Positions 34,151-42,471 of a stretch of DNA of 64,000 bases are shown piece after piece. The translations under genes and the position numbers were made by a program. Positions within the stretch are counted from its first letter, which is position 1. Every line of letters starts with the position of its first letter. This DNA comes from Phycisphaerales bacterium Planc_01 (GTDB lineage Bacteria; Planctomycetota; Phycisphaerae; Sedimentisphaerales; Anaerobacaceae). The stretch is from positions 456,829 through 520,828 of the forward strand of contig LVBB01000016.1 in the NCBI GenBank assembly GCA_001603075.1. Direction: 5' to 3'. The notes beneath the pieces were generated by a model. The model was not told the DNA's origin. It ran no database searches and saw only the letters and a program-made list of their open reading frames with translations.

Positions 34151-35203
34151 TCACGCCAACCATTGGTCGGCGTTGGCCCGTACGAATTCGTTGTCGGTCA
34201 GGTGCGGGTATCGGCGGACGACCTCGTCGATGCGCTCGGCCTGGCCGAGCGAGAGCCGTTCGGACGGGTCCAGCGACGCGGTGTTGGCCAGCAGTCCCTG
34301 GCGCATCAATACGTAGGAGATGCCTGGAATGCACCCGACGAAACCATTGTCGGCGTCGAAGATCGCCTTGTTGGCCAGAGTCAACTGGCTCGCCAGCGTG
34401 AGCATCTCAGGCTCGACGGGCCCGTTCGCCTCGCGGATCTGCTTGATCGTCTCCAGATTCTCGACGGCCCGGCGCGTCCAGCAGGCCCACTGCCCGAGCA
34501 GCCCGCCTGCGATCTGCAGCGGCACCTCGCAGCGGCCGTCATGGAACATGTGCCGCGTCAGTAAATCGACGAGGATGTTGTCGTCGTTTCCGGTGTAGAG
34601 GGCGATGTCGTCGGCCCGGCCTGACATCGCGACCGCTTCGAGGACGTCGAGCGTCTGATAGCGGTGGAAGGGGGCGATCTTGACGCCCACGGCGTTCGGC
34701 AGCTCTACGAAGCGGCGCCAGAATTCCTGGGGAAGGATCATCCCGCTGATCGTCGTCTGGAGATAGAAGCCCATGACCGGAATCACCTCCGAGACGCAGC
34801 GGGCGTGGTCGATCAGTTCGCCGACGGATTTGCCCTTGAGCGCTGTCAGCGAGAGCAGGCCGATGTGATAGCCAAGCTCGACGGCAGTCTGCGCTTCGCG
34901 AACCGCCTGCTCGGTCGGGCCCAGGATGCCCGCAATCAGGATTGGTTTGCTGCCGGCCTCCTCGCGGGCGGCCTCGGCCGCCAGTTCGAGGACGGGGCGA
35001 TAGAGCCCGACCTTCGGTTCGTGGATGGCAAACTGGGTGGTGTGAACGCCCACGGCCAGGCCGCCCGCTCCGGCGGCGAGATAGTATCGCGTCAAAGCCC
35101 GCTGCCGACGCGCATCCAGTTTGTTCTGCGCATCCAGGGCCAACGGGTGGGCCGGGATGACACAGCCGGAACGAAGTTTCTGCAAGACAGTCGATTCGAT
35201 CAT
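34151..35203 (-). CDS. Dihydrodipicolinate synthase/N-acetylneuraminate lyase family protein
   Basis: 350 residues in a class I aldolase (beta/alpha)8 fold. The Schiff-base lysine is in NAVGVKIAPFHR, and the catalytic Tyr region is MGFYLQTTISG. The start MIESTVLQKLRSGCVIPAHPLALD and length exceed typical DapA (about 290), so it is likely a divergent aldolase that splits or forms a 2-keto sugar acid. It lies between an NAD-dependent epimerase-like gene (12 bp upstream) and a ceramidase-family gene (17 bp downstream). The substrate is unknown; I would not call it DapA. Confidence 0.85.
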   Translation of the reverse strand: MIESTVLQKLRSGCVIPAHPLALDAQNKLDARRQRALTRYYLAAGAGGLAVGVHTTQFAIHEPKVGLYRPVLELAAEAAREEAGSKPILIAGILGPTEQAVREAQTAVELGYHIGLLSLTALKGKSVGELIDHARCVSEVIPVMGFYLQTTISGMILPQEFWRRFVELPNAVGVKIAPFHRYQTLDVLEAVAMSGRADDIALYTGNDDNILVDLLTRHMFHDGRCEVPLQIAGGLLGQWACWTRRAVENLETIKQIREANGPVEPEMLTLASQLTLANKAIFDADNGFVGCIPGISYVLMRQGLLANTASLDPSERLSLGQAERIDEVVRRYPHLTDNEFVRANADQWLA

Positions 35204-35215
35204 GGGCGAGGACCT

Positions 35216-36223
35216 TCAGAAGTTTCCATCGCGAACATCGTATTTCGTCGGCTTGTTCAGGACCGCTTTGCCGGCGGCCACCCAATCGACGATGTGCGCG
35301 ATCATCTCATCCAGTGGCGTCGCCGGGGGACCGAACCGCTCTACGCACGAGGACGAATCGCTCAGCAGCGCTGTGGCCGCCTCGCGCGACGCGAATCGCG
35401 GCTCCTTGCCCAATCGACCGCCGATTCGCACGGCCAGATCGCGAACGCGAATCACTTCCGGCCCGGCGACGTTGAGGATTGCCGGCGGGCATGTCGCGAT
35501 GCTCAGCGATTGGGCGATGTAATTGTTGGCGTCGCCCTGCCAGATCACGTTGACGAATCCCATCGTCACGTCGATGGGCTCATCGCGGAGAATCTTGTTC
35601 GTCAGGTCCACAAGGATCCCATAGCGGGGCTCGTTGGCGTAGTTCAGTCGGATCAGCGTAGCCGCCGTGCCGTGGACCTGCGAGAAGTATTCGAACATCC
35701 GCTCGCGGCCCAGACACGATTGAGCGTATTCGCCCACCGGGCAGGGGGCATCCTCCTCGTGCGAGCCGCTGCCGTCAACGGGCGTGAACGGATAGACGTT
35801 GCCCGTGGACAGGGCGACGATCCGCGACCGGGCGTATCGCCGGGCCACCAGGGCCGGGACATGCACGTTCATCGCCCAGGTCAAGGGCTGGTTGCCGGTG
35901 GCGCCGAACTTCATGCCCGCGAGAAAGAACACGTTCGGCACATTGGGCAGGTCGTCACAGGCCGATTCGTCGAGCAGGTCGGCCTCGATCGTCTCGATTC
36001 CGTGCTCCTCGATGCGGGCCTTGACGTTGCGGTCGCTGTAGCGCGAGACCGCAAAGACCTTCCGGCCCGAGGTCGCCCTGCGAAGCATCATCGCCAGCGT
36101 CGGGCCCATTTTGCCCCCGGCGCCGAGAACGAGGAAATCCCCCTTCGTTTGGGCGAGGACTTCGCGCGTGCCCTCGGACGGCTCGCTGAGCATTTCCTCC
36201 AACGTTCGCTCGTCTACAATCAT
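35216..36223 (-). CDS. NAD-dependent epimerase/dehydratase family protein with altered YxxxK motif
   Basis: 335 residues of extended short-chain dehydrogenase type. The nucleotide-binding turn is FLVLGAGGKMGPTLA (GxGGxxG) and the strand ending in the active-site Ser/Thr reads IVALSTGNVYPF. Where the family has YxxxK the protein reads EYAQSCLGRE, so Tyr is followed by Cys rather than Lys at +4. It may use another residue or have lost oxidoreductase activity. It is the first gene of a three-gene operon with a DHDPS-family aldolase, suggesting a sugar or sugar-acid pathway. Confidence 0.87.
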   Translation of the reverse strand: MIVDERTLEEMLSEPSEGTREVLAQTKGDFLVLGAGGKMGPTLAMMLRRATSGRKVFAVSRYSDRNVKARIEEHGIETIEADLLDESACDDLPNVPNVFFLAGMKFGATGNQPLTWAMNVHVPALVARRYARSRIVALSTGNVYPFTPVDGSGSHEEDAPCPVGEYAQSCLGRERMFEYFSQVHGTAATLIRLNYANEPRYGILVDLTNKILRDEPIDVTMGFVNVIWQGDANNYIAQSLSIATCPPAILNVAGPEVIRVRDLAVRIGGRLGKEPRFASREAATALLSDSSSCVERFGPPATPLDEMIAHIVDWVAAGKAVLNKPTKYDVRDGNF

Positions 36224-36402
36224 CGCGCTGCTCCCGAACGGCGGCCTGTCACGCAGATACGTATGCCTCCTTTACTCCCGATGGCCCATGAAGTCAAGGG
36301 GTCGTTGACAGGTATAGCCGGGTGCTTGATAATCGGCGGGCAGAGGGCCCGTCTCGCGGGACCCTCCTCAGAGGTCCGCCGGCAACGGCAAGGAGATCGA
36401 CG

Positions 36403-37719
36403 ATGGCTCGCACACCAATCGCATCCACACTGTTCCTTATGCTCATCTTGTGCATCCTGGCCTCGCCAAAGGCGACGAACGCAACGACTGATTTCTCGCC
36501 CAGGGTGGAGGAACGGCAGCTTCCGACGGCTATGCACTCGGCGATGGACCGGGTGCCTCGTATTGCGGTCGGCCGGAAGGAGGCCGATCTTATCGGCGCC
36601 GACAACCGGGTCCTTCAGGCGGCGGTCGATTACGTCGCCGCTCTGGGCGGTGGGCTCGTCGAGGTCGGGCCGGGTGAATACCTCATGCACGATTCGTTGC
36701 ACCTGCGGCCCAACGTCACCGTTCGCGGCGTCAAAGGGCAGACCGTTTTGCGAAAAGCCCCCGGCGTCGTTTCGGCCCTCGTCCTGGACGGCGACTTCGG
36801 AGAGCAGCAGATTACCGTCGCGGACCCGAACGGTTTCGCCGTCGGTTATGGCGTGGCCGTCTGGGACGACCGCGCCGGTGGCTTCCACACCACAGTGGCC
36901 CGCATCACCGGACAGAAGGGCCATACGTTCGCGATCGACAAGCCGCTGATGGCCGACTGCATGGTGGGCAATCACGCCAAGGCGGCGACGGTCTTCCCCG
37001 TCGTCAGTGCCTACCACGCCCAGGGCGCCCGCATCGAGGACGTGACGATCGACGGCAACAAGGCAGAGAACGCAACGCTGAACGGTTGTCGAGGCGCCGG
37101 GATCTTCCTCTACGGCTCGCACGGCATGGTCATCCAGGGCTGCACGATTCGCGGATACAACGGCGACGGGATCAGCTTTCAGCAATCCAATGACGTCACC
37201 GTCAGCGACTGTCTCAGCGAGGACAACGCCGACCTGGGGCTCCACCCCGGCAGCGGCTCGCAGCGGCCCATCGTACGCCGCTGTATCGCGAGGCGAAACG
37301 GGACGGACGGGCTGTTCCTGTGCTGGCGGGTTCGGCATGGCCTGTTCGAGGACAACGTGCTCGAAGGCAACGGGCGGTTCGGCATCTCCATCGGGCACAA
37401 GGACTCCGACAATCTGCTGCGGCGCAATGTCGTCCGCTCGAACAAAGAGCACGGCGTCTTCTTCCGCGTCGAATCGCTGGGCATGGCGCCGCACCGAAAC
37501 CGGCTGGAAGAGAACGTCATCGAGAACAACGGCGGCGCCGAGATTCGCATCCGCGGCGAGGTCAACGATCTGGTGTTTCGCAACAACGTGATCCGCGACA
37601 GCCGCCCGCAGGAGCGAAACGTCGGAATCCAGATCGACGAGACCGTCGGGCCCGTTGTCCTGGAGAACAACACGATCGAGACCCAGACACCCATCGAGGA
37701 CCGTCGGGTCCCCAGGTAA
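36403..37719 (+). CDS. Exported right-handed parallel beta-helix protein
   Basis: 438 residues from the ATG at 36403, which has AAGGAG seven bases upstream; the first 25 residues form a signal peptide. After the pectate-lyase-type N-cap (VLQAAVDYVAALGGGLVEVGPGEYLMHDSL) the chain shows many beta-helix rungs with Asn ladders, for example VIQGCTIRGYNGDGISFQQS, VRRCIARRNGTDGLFL, FEDNVLEGNGRFGISIG and LEENVIENNGGAEI. This fold is used by polysaccharide lyases and C5-epimerases; no catalytic set is obvious. The next gene is an exported nitrilase-family enzyme on the same strand. Confidence 0.88.
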   Translation: MARTPIASTLFLMLILCILASPKATNATTDFSPRVEERQLPTAMHSAMDRVPRIAVGRKEADLIGADNRVLQAAVDYVAALGGGLVEVGPGEYLMHDSLHLRPNVTVRGVKGQTVLRKAPGVVSALVLDGDFGEQQITVADPNGFAVGYGVAVWDDRAGGFHTTVARITGQKGHTFAIDKPLMADCMVGNHAKAATVFPVVSAYHAQGARIEDVTIDGNKAENATLNGCRGAGIFLYGSHGMVIQGCTIRGYNGDGISFQQSNDVTVSDCLSEDNADLGLHPGSGSQRPIVRRCIARRNGTDGLFLCWRVRHGLFEDNVLEGNGRFGISIGHKDSDNLLRRNVVRSNKEHGVFFRVESLGMAPHRNRLEENVIENNGGAEIRIRGEVNDLVFRNNVIRDSRPQERNVGIQIDETVGPVVLENNTIETQTPIEDRRVPR

Positions 37720-37743
37720 GATCAACCGATACGGAGTGACATC

Positions 37744-38784
37744 ATGAGACAGTCCCGCTCTTCTCTCATCGTTTCAGCTTTGGTCTTGCTCCTGACATTG
37801 ACGGCCTTGTCGCAGGAAACCCAGGAAAAGGCTTCGCCCAAGAAGCGAGGTCACGTGCGGATCGCCACGCTCGGGTCCCGGCCGCCGTCGGTCGATGCGA
37901 ATACCGAGCCGCAGAGGATCGTCGAGCAGATGATCGGCCATTGGAGGGGCCGCTTCGCACAGGTGCTGCCCGACAAGCCCGACCTGATCGTCGTGCCTGA
38001 GGTGTGCGACCGGCCGGGGGGCCTGTCCAGGGAAAGATGTCTGGCCTACTACCGCGTGCGCAAGGACCAGATCCGCGACTTTTTCGCCCAGGTCGCCAAA
38101 GAGAACCGCTGCTACATCGTCTATTCGGCCACGAGGGAGATGGACGACGGCACCTGGCGCAACTCCAGCGTCCTGATCGACCGGGACGGCCGGATCGTGG
38201 GCGCCTACAACAAGAACCACGTCGTGATCGAGGAGACCACGGAGAGCGGCATCCTCTGCGGGCGCGAGGCGCCGGTGTTCGACTGCGACTTCGGACGGGT
38301 GGCGTTTGCGATCTGCTTCGACCTGAATTTCGACGAGCTGCGTCTGAAATATGCCAGGGCCAAGCCCGACCTGATCATCTTCTCCTCCATGTACCACGGC
38401 GGTCTGATGCAGGCATACTGGGCCTATTCGTGCCGGGCCCACTTCGTCGGCGCCGTCGCCGGTCTGCCCTGTGAGATTCGCGATCCGCAGGGCGATGTGA
38501 TTGCATCGAGCACGAACTACTTCGATTTCGTCGTGGCCGACGTGAACCTCGACTGCCGCCTGGCCCATCTGGACTACAACTGGTCGCGGCTGCGAGCGCT
38601 GAAGGCCACGTACGGCCCGAAGGTCACGATCAAGGACCCCGGCTTTCTCGGTTCGGTCCTGATCACCAGCGAGCACGAGACCGTCACCGCCAGCGAGATG
38701 GTCCGAGAGTTCGAGATCGAACTACTCGACGACTACATGGCCCGCGCGCTGGCCCATCGCCACACGCCGGGCAACATCGAGTAG
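37744..38784 (+). CDS. Exported carbon-nitrogen hydrolase (nitrilase superfamily)
   Basis: 346 residues with a signal peptide (MRQSRSSLIVSALVLLLTLTALSQ). The catalytic triad of the superfamily is visible: Glu in LIVVPEVCD, Lys in AYNKNHVVI and Cys in FAICFDLNFDELR. Most members are cytoplasmic, so export is noteworthy, although seen in several Planctomycetota. It would hydrolyse an amide or nitrile in the periplasm; the substrate is unknown. GGAG precedes the ATG, and the gene follows the beta-helix gene by 24 bp, so they probably share a transcript. Confidence 0.9.
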   Translation: MRQSRSSLIVSALVLLLTLTALSQETQEKASPKKRGHVRIATLGSRPPSVDANTEPQRIVEQMIGHWRGRFAQVLPDKPDLIVVPEVCDRPGGLSRERCLAYYRVRKDQIRDFFAQVAKENRCYIVYSATREMDDGTWRNSSVLIDRDGRIVGAYNKNHVVIEETTESGILCGREAPVFDCDFGRVAFAICFDLNFDELRLKYARAKPDLIIFSSMYHGGLMQAYWAYSCRAHFVGAVAGLPCEIRDPQGDVIASSTNYFDFVVADVNLDCRLAHLDYNWSRLRALKATYGPKVTIKDPGFLGSVLITSEHETVTASEMVREFEIELLDDYMARALAHRHTPGNIE

Positions 38785-38791
38785 GGCTGCC

Positions 38792-41700
38792 CTATCTCCG
38801 CGACTCGTCGCCCGCCTCAGGAGGCAATGGATCGCTCAGGTTGTATGTCACGATAGCCGAGCCGTCGAATCCCGTCGTGGCCAGAATCCAATCGACGCCG
38901 GCCACCTGCAACTCGTCGAGCGTCTCCTGCGGCAGACCCGGTTCCAGGCTCGGGTCGAACAGGAACCACTCGAAGAAATTGTGGTGCCCCGGCACATACG
39001 TCTGCGCGTAGTGGCCCGTGAGTGTAAACGGCTCGGTAGCCAGGCCGGAGATCGTGGTCTGGACCCATCGAACCAGTGGCGCCGTGTACCCGGCCGTCGG
39101 TCCGGTCGGATACGGCGGCCAGTAGAACGCGGTCTCGATCGTTATGCCGCCGCCCTCGATCCGGCGCGTTTGCCGAATGTCGTCGGGATCGTTCGCGGGC
39201 GGCACGCGGAGACTGACCCGGTCGCTTCTCGTGCCGATCACCTCGTCGGTCCAGTGCCAGTCGAGCACGGGCTCGTCGTATTTCACATCCAGATCGTACG
39301 AGAGGTCCGAAAGGAACAGGACCGGACAGCTCTCCGGCACCAGACCGTAGATACTGAACGACGTAGTCAGCGCGTACCGTCGCGGATTGTCCAGATGGTC
39401 GAGACGCCACGAATCGGTCGTCTCGAACCCCGCCGTAACGTAGCCGCCGAGGTCGTCCGACGAGATCGGCGTGTCGGGATCGCGTCCCAGCGGCTCTTGC
39501 ACGACAAACGCGTGCTGCGCCTCGGGCCAGGAAGCGGGCGAGCCCGACATCGTTCCGAAGCTGCCTCGCTCGTGGTACTCGACCGTCGCATCCTCGAACA
39601 GGCAGGTGCCCAGGTTTTCGGTCGTCAGCCAGCGGCTGGGGGCCTGGAGCTGCCAGTCGGATTTGAGACGATGCGCGCCGAAGATCGGGGCGTGCTCGCC
39701 CTGGAAGACGGAAAGACGGATCGAGCCGCCGGCCAGGAACCTGCGCTCGGCGGCGCCGCTCGACGGGTTGGGGACCTCGCGAATCTGCTTGACCACCAGT
39801 TCGCCGGTCGGCGCGATCTTCTTGTACTCGAAGTCGAGCTGATGCGGGGTCCGGCCCGTGTCTTCCTCGAACTGCGCCGCCGCCCGATCCAGCAGCCGGG
39901 CGAGAGCCTTGTAGTCGTCCTCCCAACTCAGCACGGTTTGCCCGAGCGGCACGAGATTGGAGTACCGCTGGACCCGCACGTAGACGAAATCCGAATCGCG
40001 CCCCGTCGAAGCGGAGACCTCCTCCGGGATCAGGCCGGGCTCCGGGTTGGCCACCGACACGGCGCCGGCCTGCGTAACAAATCGAATGGTCGAGCCATAG
40101 GTCCCGAACTCGAGCACCGCCACGCCGTTGGCCCGTTCGATCTCATCGGGGAACGAGTGGTGGACCAGGATCGCCATGCCGACCTCGTCTTCGGACAGGC
40201 CGTGACGCAGACGCTCCAGATAGGCGTTCTTGTTGTAGAAGCTGGCGAAGACCCGGCGGATCGCGCGGAAGACGCCGCGCTCCTTCGACTCGGCTGGATC
40301 GCAGTGGCACGGCCCGGAACTATCGCCGTCCAGGTCATCGGCCAGGCAGCCGCTGTAGCTGTCGTAGAGCCCGGCCCCGCTGAAGTGCTCGCTGTCCTCG
40401 ACGTTTGTGGAGCTGCGGAAGCGGATTTTCTGATAGGGATCGAAGCCATAGGCCGGATCGGTCAGCGCCTCGATCACCGCCTCCTCCAGGGCCGGCGAGA
40501 ACGCTGTTATCCGGTCGTCCTTGAAGAGGTCCTGAATCCGTTCGAGTTCGTACTCCAGCGCCGCGACCGATGCCGGCGGGAAGCTGAAACCCGATAGTCG
40601 CATGGCGATCTCCTCGCGCAGCGTCCGGCCGCCGGCGAGCGTCTGGTCGAGGAACGCGTTCCACAGGTCGAAAGAGAACGCCATCGCGACACGGGAGTTG
40701 CCGCCAATGGCCCGGCGAAGGATCGAGTAGTTGGCCGCCTTGCCGCCGAAGTGACGGATGTCGTCGGGACCGAGCGAATCGACCGGCGCGCTGTATCGGC
40801 CCAGCGCTTCGACGGGCTGGATCGCCAGCAAAGGGGGCTGCTTGAGCGCGAGAAACTCGGCCGCCTGCTCATCCGTCATCGTGTCGTTGGCATCGACCAG
40901 ATTCACGAGAAGCCTGCCGTAGCGGTCGTAGGCCCGTAACACGACCCGCCGACCCACCAGATCGAGTGCAAGCTCGCGATCGGCCTGCTCGGCCAGATGC
41001 ACGAAGGGAATGCCATAGGTGTTGGCCAGAATCGCCACGTGGCTGTTGGGCGTCGAGGCCGTCAGCGTGATGACGCCCGCCAGGACGGGGATCTCGGCGG
41101 GCACGGCGTCGGTCAGCAGGACGTCGTCGGCGCGCAGTTCGCCGCGACTGTAGGCCGAGTCGATCTTGTCCGGCGCGACGTACCTCAGGCGGCCCAACGT
41201 CCAGCCTTGCGAGTAGATCGCGTTGCCCCGAATCCAGCGAGACGGTGAACTGACCGGCATGCCCCGCTCGGCGAACCACTCGGCGTTGGCCTGGGCCACC
41301 TGTGATTGTTCGTAGGAGGGGAAGTAAAACGCCCGAACGTTTGGATCGCTGCTGACGGCCGCGGCCACCTTCGCGAACAGTTCTGCGATCTCCTCGCGGG
41401 TAAACGGGTCGTGCCGGACGAACTGTATCCCGTATTCCTGGATCGGGGCGCTGACGCCGAAACCGCTCGGCGGCGTGACCACCGCACCGAGGATCATCTG
41501 CTGGCCGTTGGCGTGCAGCGTGATGCGGTCAAACTCCTGCGGGCTGATCCCGATGAACGGGCCGAGACACTCGGAGGCGAAGTCATAGTGGAATGGGAAA
41601 TGCCCACTGTCCTGGAAGTACACGACGTTGGGATCGTGCGGCTCGGTCAGCAGTGTGAACTTGACCCAGCCCAGATTGGACATGCCTATGTATTGGCGAT

Positions 41701-41893
41701 GTTCGAACGGGTCATCCGGGAAGACGATCTGCGTCTTGCCATACTCGCACAGATCCAACGGCTCCGCCGGGGCCGGGCCGGACAACAGACACACCAGCAA
41801 GGCCAGAACCAGACCGCCAACTGAGCACCTCACCCGACGCCCCCCTGCCCCTTCCCTTCTTGCACCCTCTTTCACAAAAACAAGCCCACCCAT
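38792..41893 (-). CDS. Exported dikinase-like protein: phosphohistidine swivel domain plus PEP/pyruvate-type ATP-grasp
   Basis: 1033 residues. A long-n-region signal peptide (to about residue 43) is followed by an N-terminal domain (50-230), a swivelling phosphohistidine domain with TASTPNSHVAILANTYGIPF (His 285), and a PPDK-N-type ATP-grasp domain beginning HFGGKAANYSILRRA (381-395) with IRFRSSTNVEDSEHFSGAGLYDSY (490-513). A C-terminal beta-rich region (about 700-1030) is unassigned. The His-before-ATP-grasp order matches glucan water dikinase, not PEP synthase, and the PEP-binding barrel is absent. GGAGG precedes the ATG. Confidence 0.88.
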   Translation of the reverse strand: MGGLVFVKEGARREGAGGRRVRCSVGGLVLALLVCLLSGPAPAEPLDLCEYGKTQIVFPDDPFEHRQYIGMSNLGWVKFTLLTEPHDPNVVYFQDSGHFPFHYDFASECLGPFIGISPQEFDRITLHANGQQMILGAVVTPPSGFGVSAPIQEYGIQFVRHDPFTREEIAELFAKVAAAVSSDPNVRAFYFPSYEQSQVAQANAEWFAERGMPVSSPSRWIRGNAIYSQGWTLGRLRYVAPDKIDSAYSRGELRADDVLLTDAVPAEIPVLAGVITLTASTPNSHVAILANTYGIPFVHLAEQADRELALDLVGRRVVLRAYDRYGRLLVNLVDANDTMTDEQAAEFLALKQPPLLAIQPVEALGRYSAPVDSLGPDDIRHFGGKAANYSILRRAIGGNSRVAMAFSFDLWNAFLDQTLAGGRTLREEIAMRLSGFSFPPASVAALEYELERIQDLFKDDRITAFSPALEEAVIEALTDPAYGFDPYQKIRFRSSTNVEDSEHFSGAGLYDSYSGCLADDLDGDSSGPCHCDPAESKERGVFRAIRRVFASFYNKNAYLERLRHGLSEDEVGMAILVHHSFPDEIERANGVAVLEFGTYGSTIRFVTQAGAVSVANPEPGLIPEEVSASTGRDSDFVYVRVQRYSNLVPLGQTVLSWEDDYKALARLLDRAAAQFEEDTGRTPHQLDFEYKKIAPTGELVVKQIREVPNPSSGAAERRFLAGGSIRLSVFQGEHAPIFGAHRLKSDWQLQAPSRWLTTENLGTCLFEDATVEYHERGSFGTMSGSPASWPEAQHAFVVQEPLGRDPDTPISSDDLGGYVTAGFETTDSWRLDHLDNPRRYALTTSFSIYGLVPESCPVLFLSDLSYDLDVKYDEPVLDWHWTDEVIGTRSDRVSLRVPPANDPDDIRQTRRIEGGGITIETAFYWPPYPTGPTAGYTAPLVRWVQTTISGLATEPFTLTGHYAQTYVPGHHNFFEWFLFDPSLEPGLPQETLDELQVAGVDWILATTGFDGSAIVTYNLSDPLPPEAGDESRR

Positions 41894-41948
41894 CGTTTCC
41901 TCCGTTGTCTGATTCCTTGCAGAGGCACCAACCGCCCCAATACCATTT

Positions 41949-41957
41949 ATTATACCA
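41949..41957 (-). promoter_or_regulatory. Extended -10 promoter of the dikinase-like gene
   Basis: The minus strand reads TGGTATAAT about 55 bp upstream of the ATG at 41893. A -35 element is not evident. The same nine bases form the candidate promoter at 25923-25931. Confidence 0.55.
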
Positions 41958-42327
41958 TACCGATCCCGATTCTACGCTCCGGCCTCGATATTCGATCGCA
42001 AAGCCCCCGGAAATTGGCTTTGTTTTTCACTTCCTCGGCCCAGAAACCCGCCTGTGGCCCACCTGGCGCAGCAGCCCAAAACGAGGGGCAACAGATTCGA
42101 CCGATGGGAGATCGAGGTCGAGCTTGAAGGTCAGCCCCTTCGATCATCATTAGCAGACCAACGGGCGGGCCGTGACCTTGGATGGGGGCATGATGACTGC
42201 GTCGAACAGACCGGCGGAAGGCCGGCCGATCGCGGAAGACGTCGGTGGCGAGATGACCCGGAGAGTTGGCGGGCCGAGGCGCTGCGGGGTGCGGCTCGTC
42301 TATCCGAAATCGTGAATCGCAAGCGGC
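41958..42327. other. Intergenic region without recognised features
   Basis: 370 bp upstream of the dikinase-like gene and downstream of the autotransporter gene. Overlapping short frames exist on both strands but have no ribosome sites or family features. I see nothing in it that I can name. Confidence 0.4.
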
Positions 42328-42412
42328 GAGTGGGATGGCGGCGAGTGGGATGGCGGCGGGCCGGGAACGGGCGACGGACCGGGGCCGGGCGACGGACCGG
42401 GGCCGGGCGACG
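42328..42412. repeat. Short GC-rich tandem repeats
   Basis: Two exact 15-base units of GAGTGGGATGGCGGC (42328-42357) are followed by two exact 18-base units of GCGACGGACCGGGGCCGG (42371-42406) and a partial third. They are non-coding and lie just beyond the end of the autotransporter gene. Confidence 0.8.
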
Positions 42413-42416
42413 GGCA

Positions 42417-42449
42417 AGTGGACGGCCGCCTTATTCGCGGCCGTCCACT
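42417..42449. terminator. Strong hairpin after the autotransporter gene
   Basis: A perfect 13-bp stem (AGTGGACGGCCGC with its complement) closes a 7-base loop, 22 bp beyond the stop codon of the autotransporter gene. It lacks a T-run, so it may act as a transcript-stabilising end or a Rho-independent terminator of non-classical form. Confidence 0.55.
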
Positions 42450-42471
42450 TCCGCGTCTGTCACGGTTGGTC

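Noticed and set aside
34151-35203. Assignment as DapA (dihydrodipicolinate synthase)
   Set aside because: The Schiff-base Lys is present but the protein is about 60 residues longer than DapA and sits with an SDR-like gene and a secreted enzyme, not with lysine genes.
42371-42412. Possible CRISPR array
   Set aside because: The units are directly adjacent with no spacers, there is no cas gene, and the repeats are only 18 bp and GC-rich. No CRISPR array was seen anywhere in the window.
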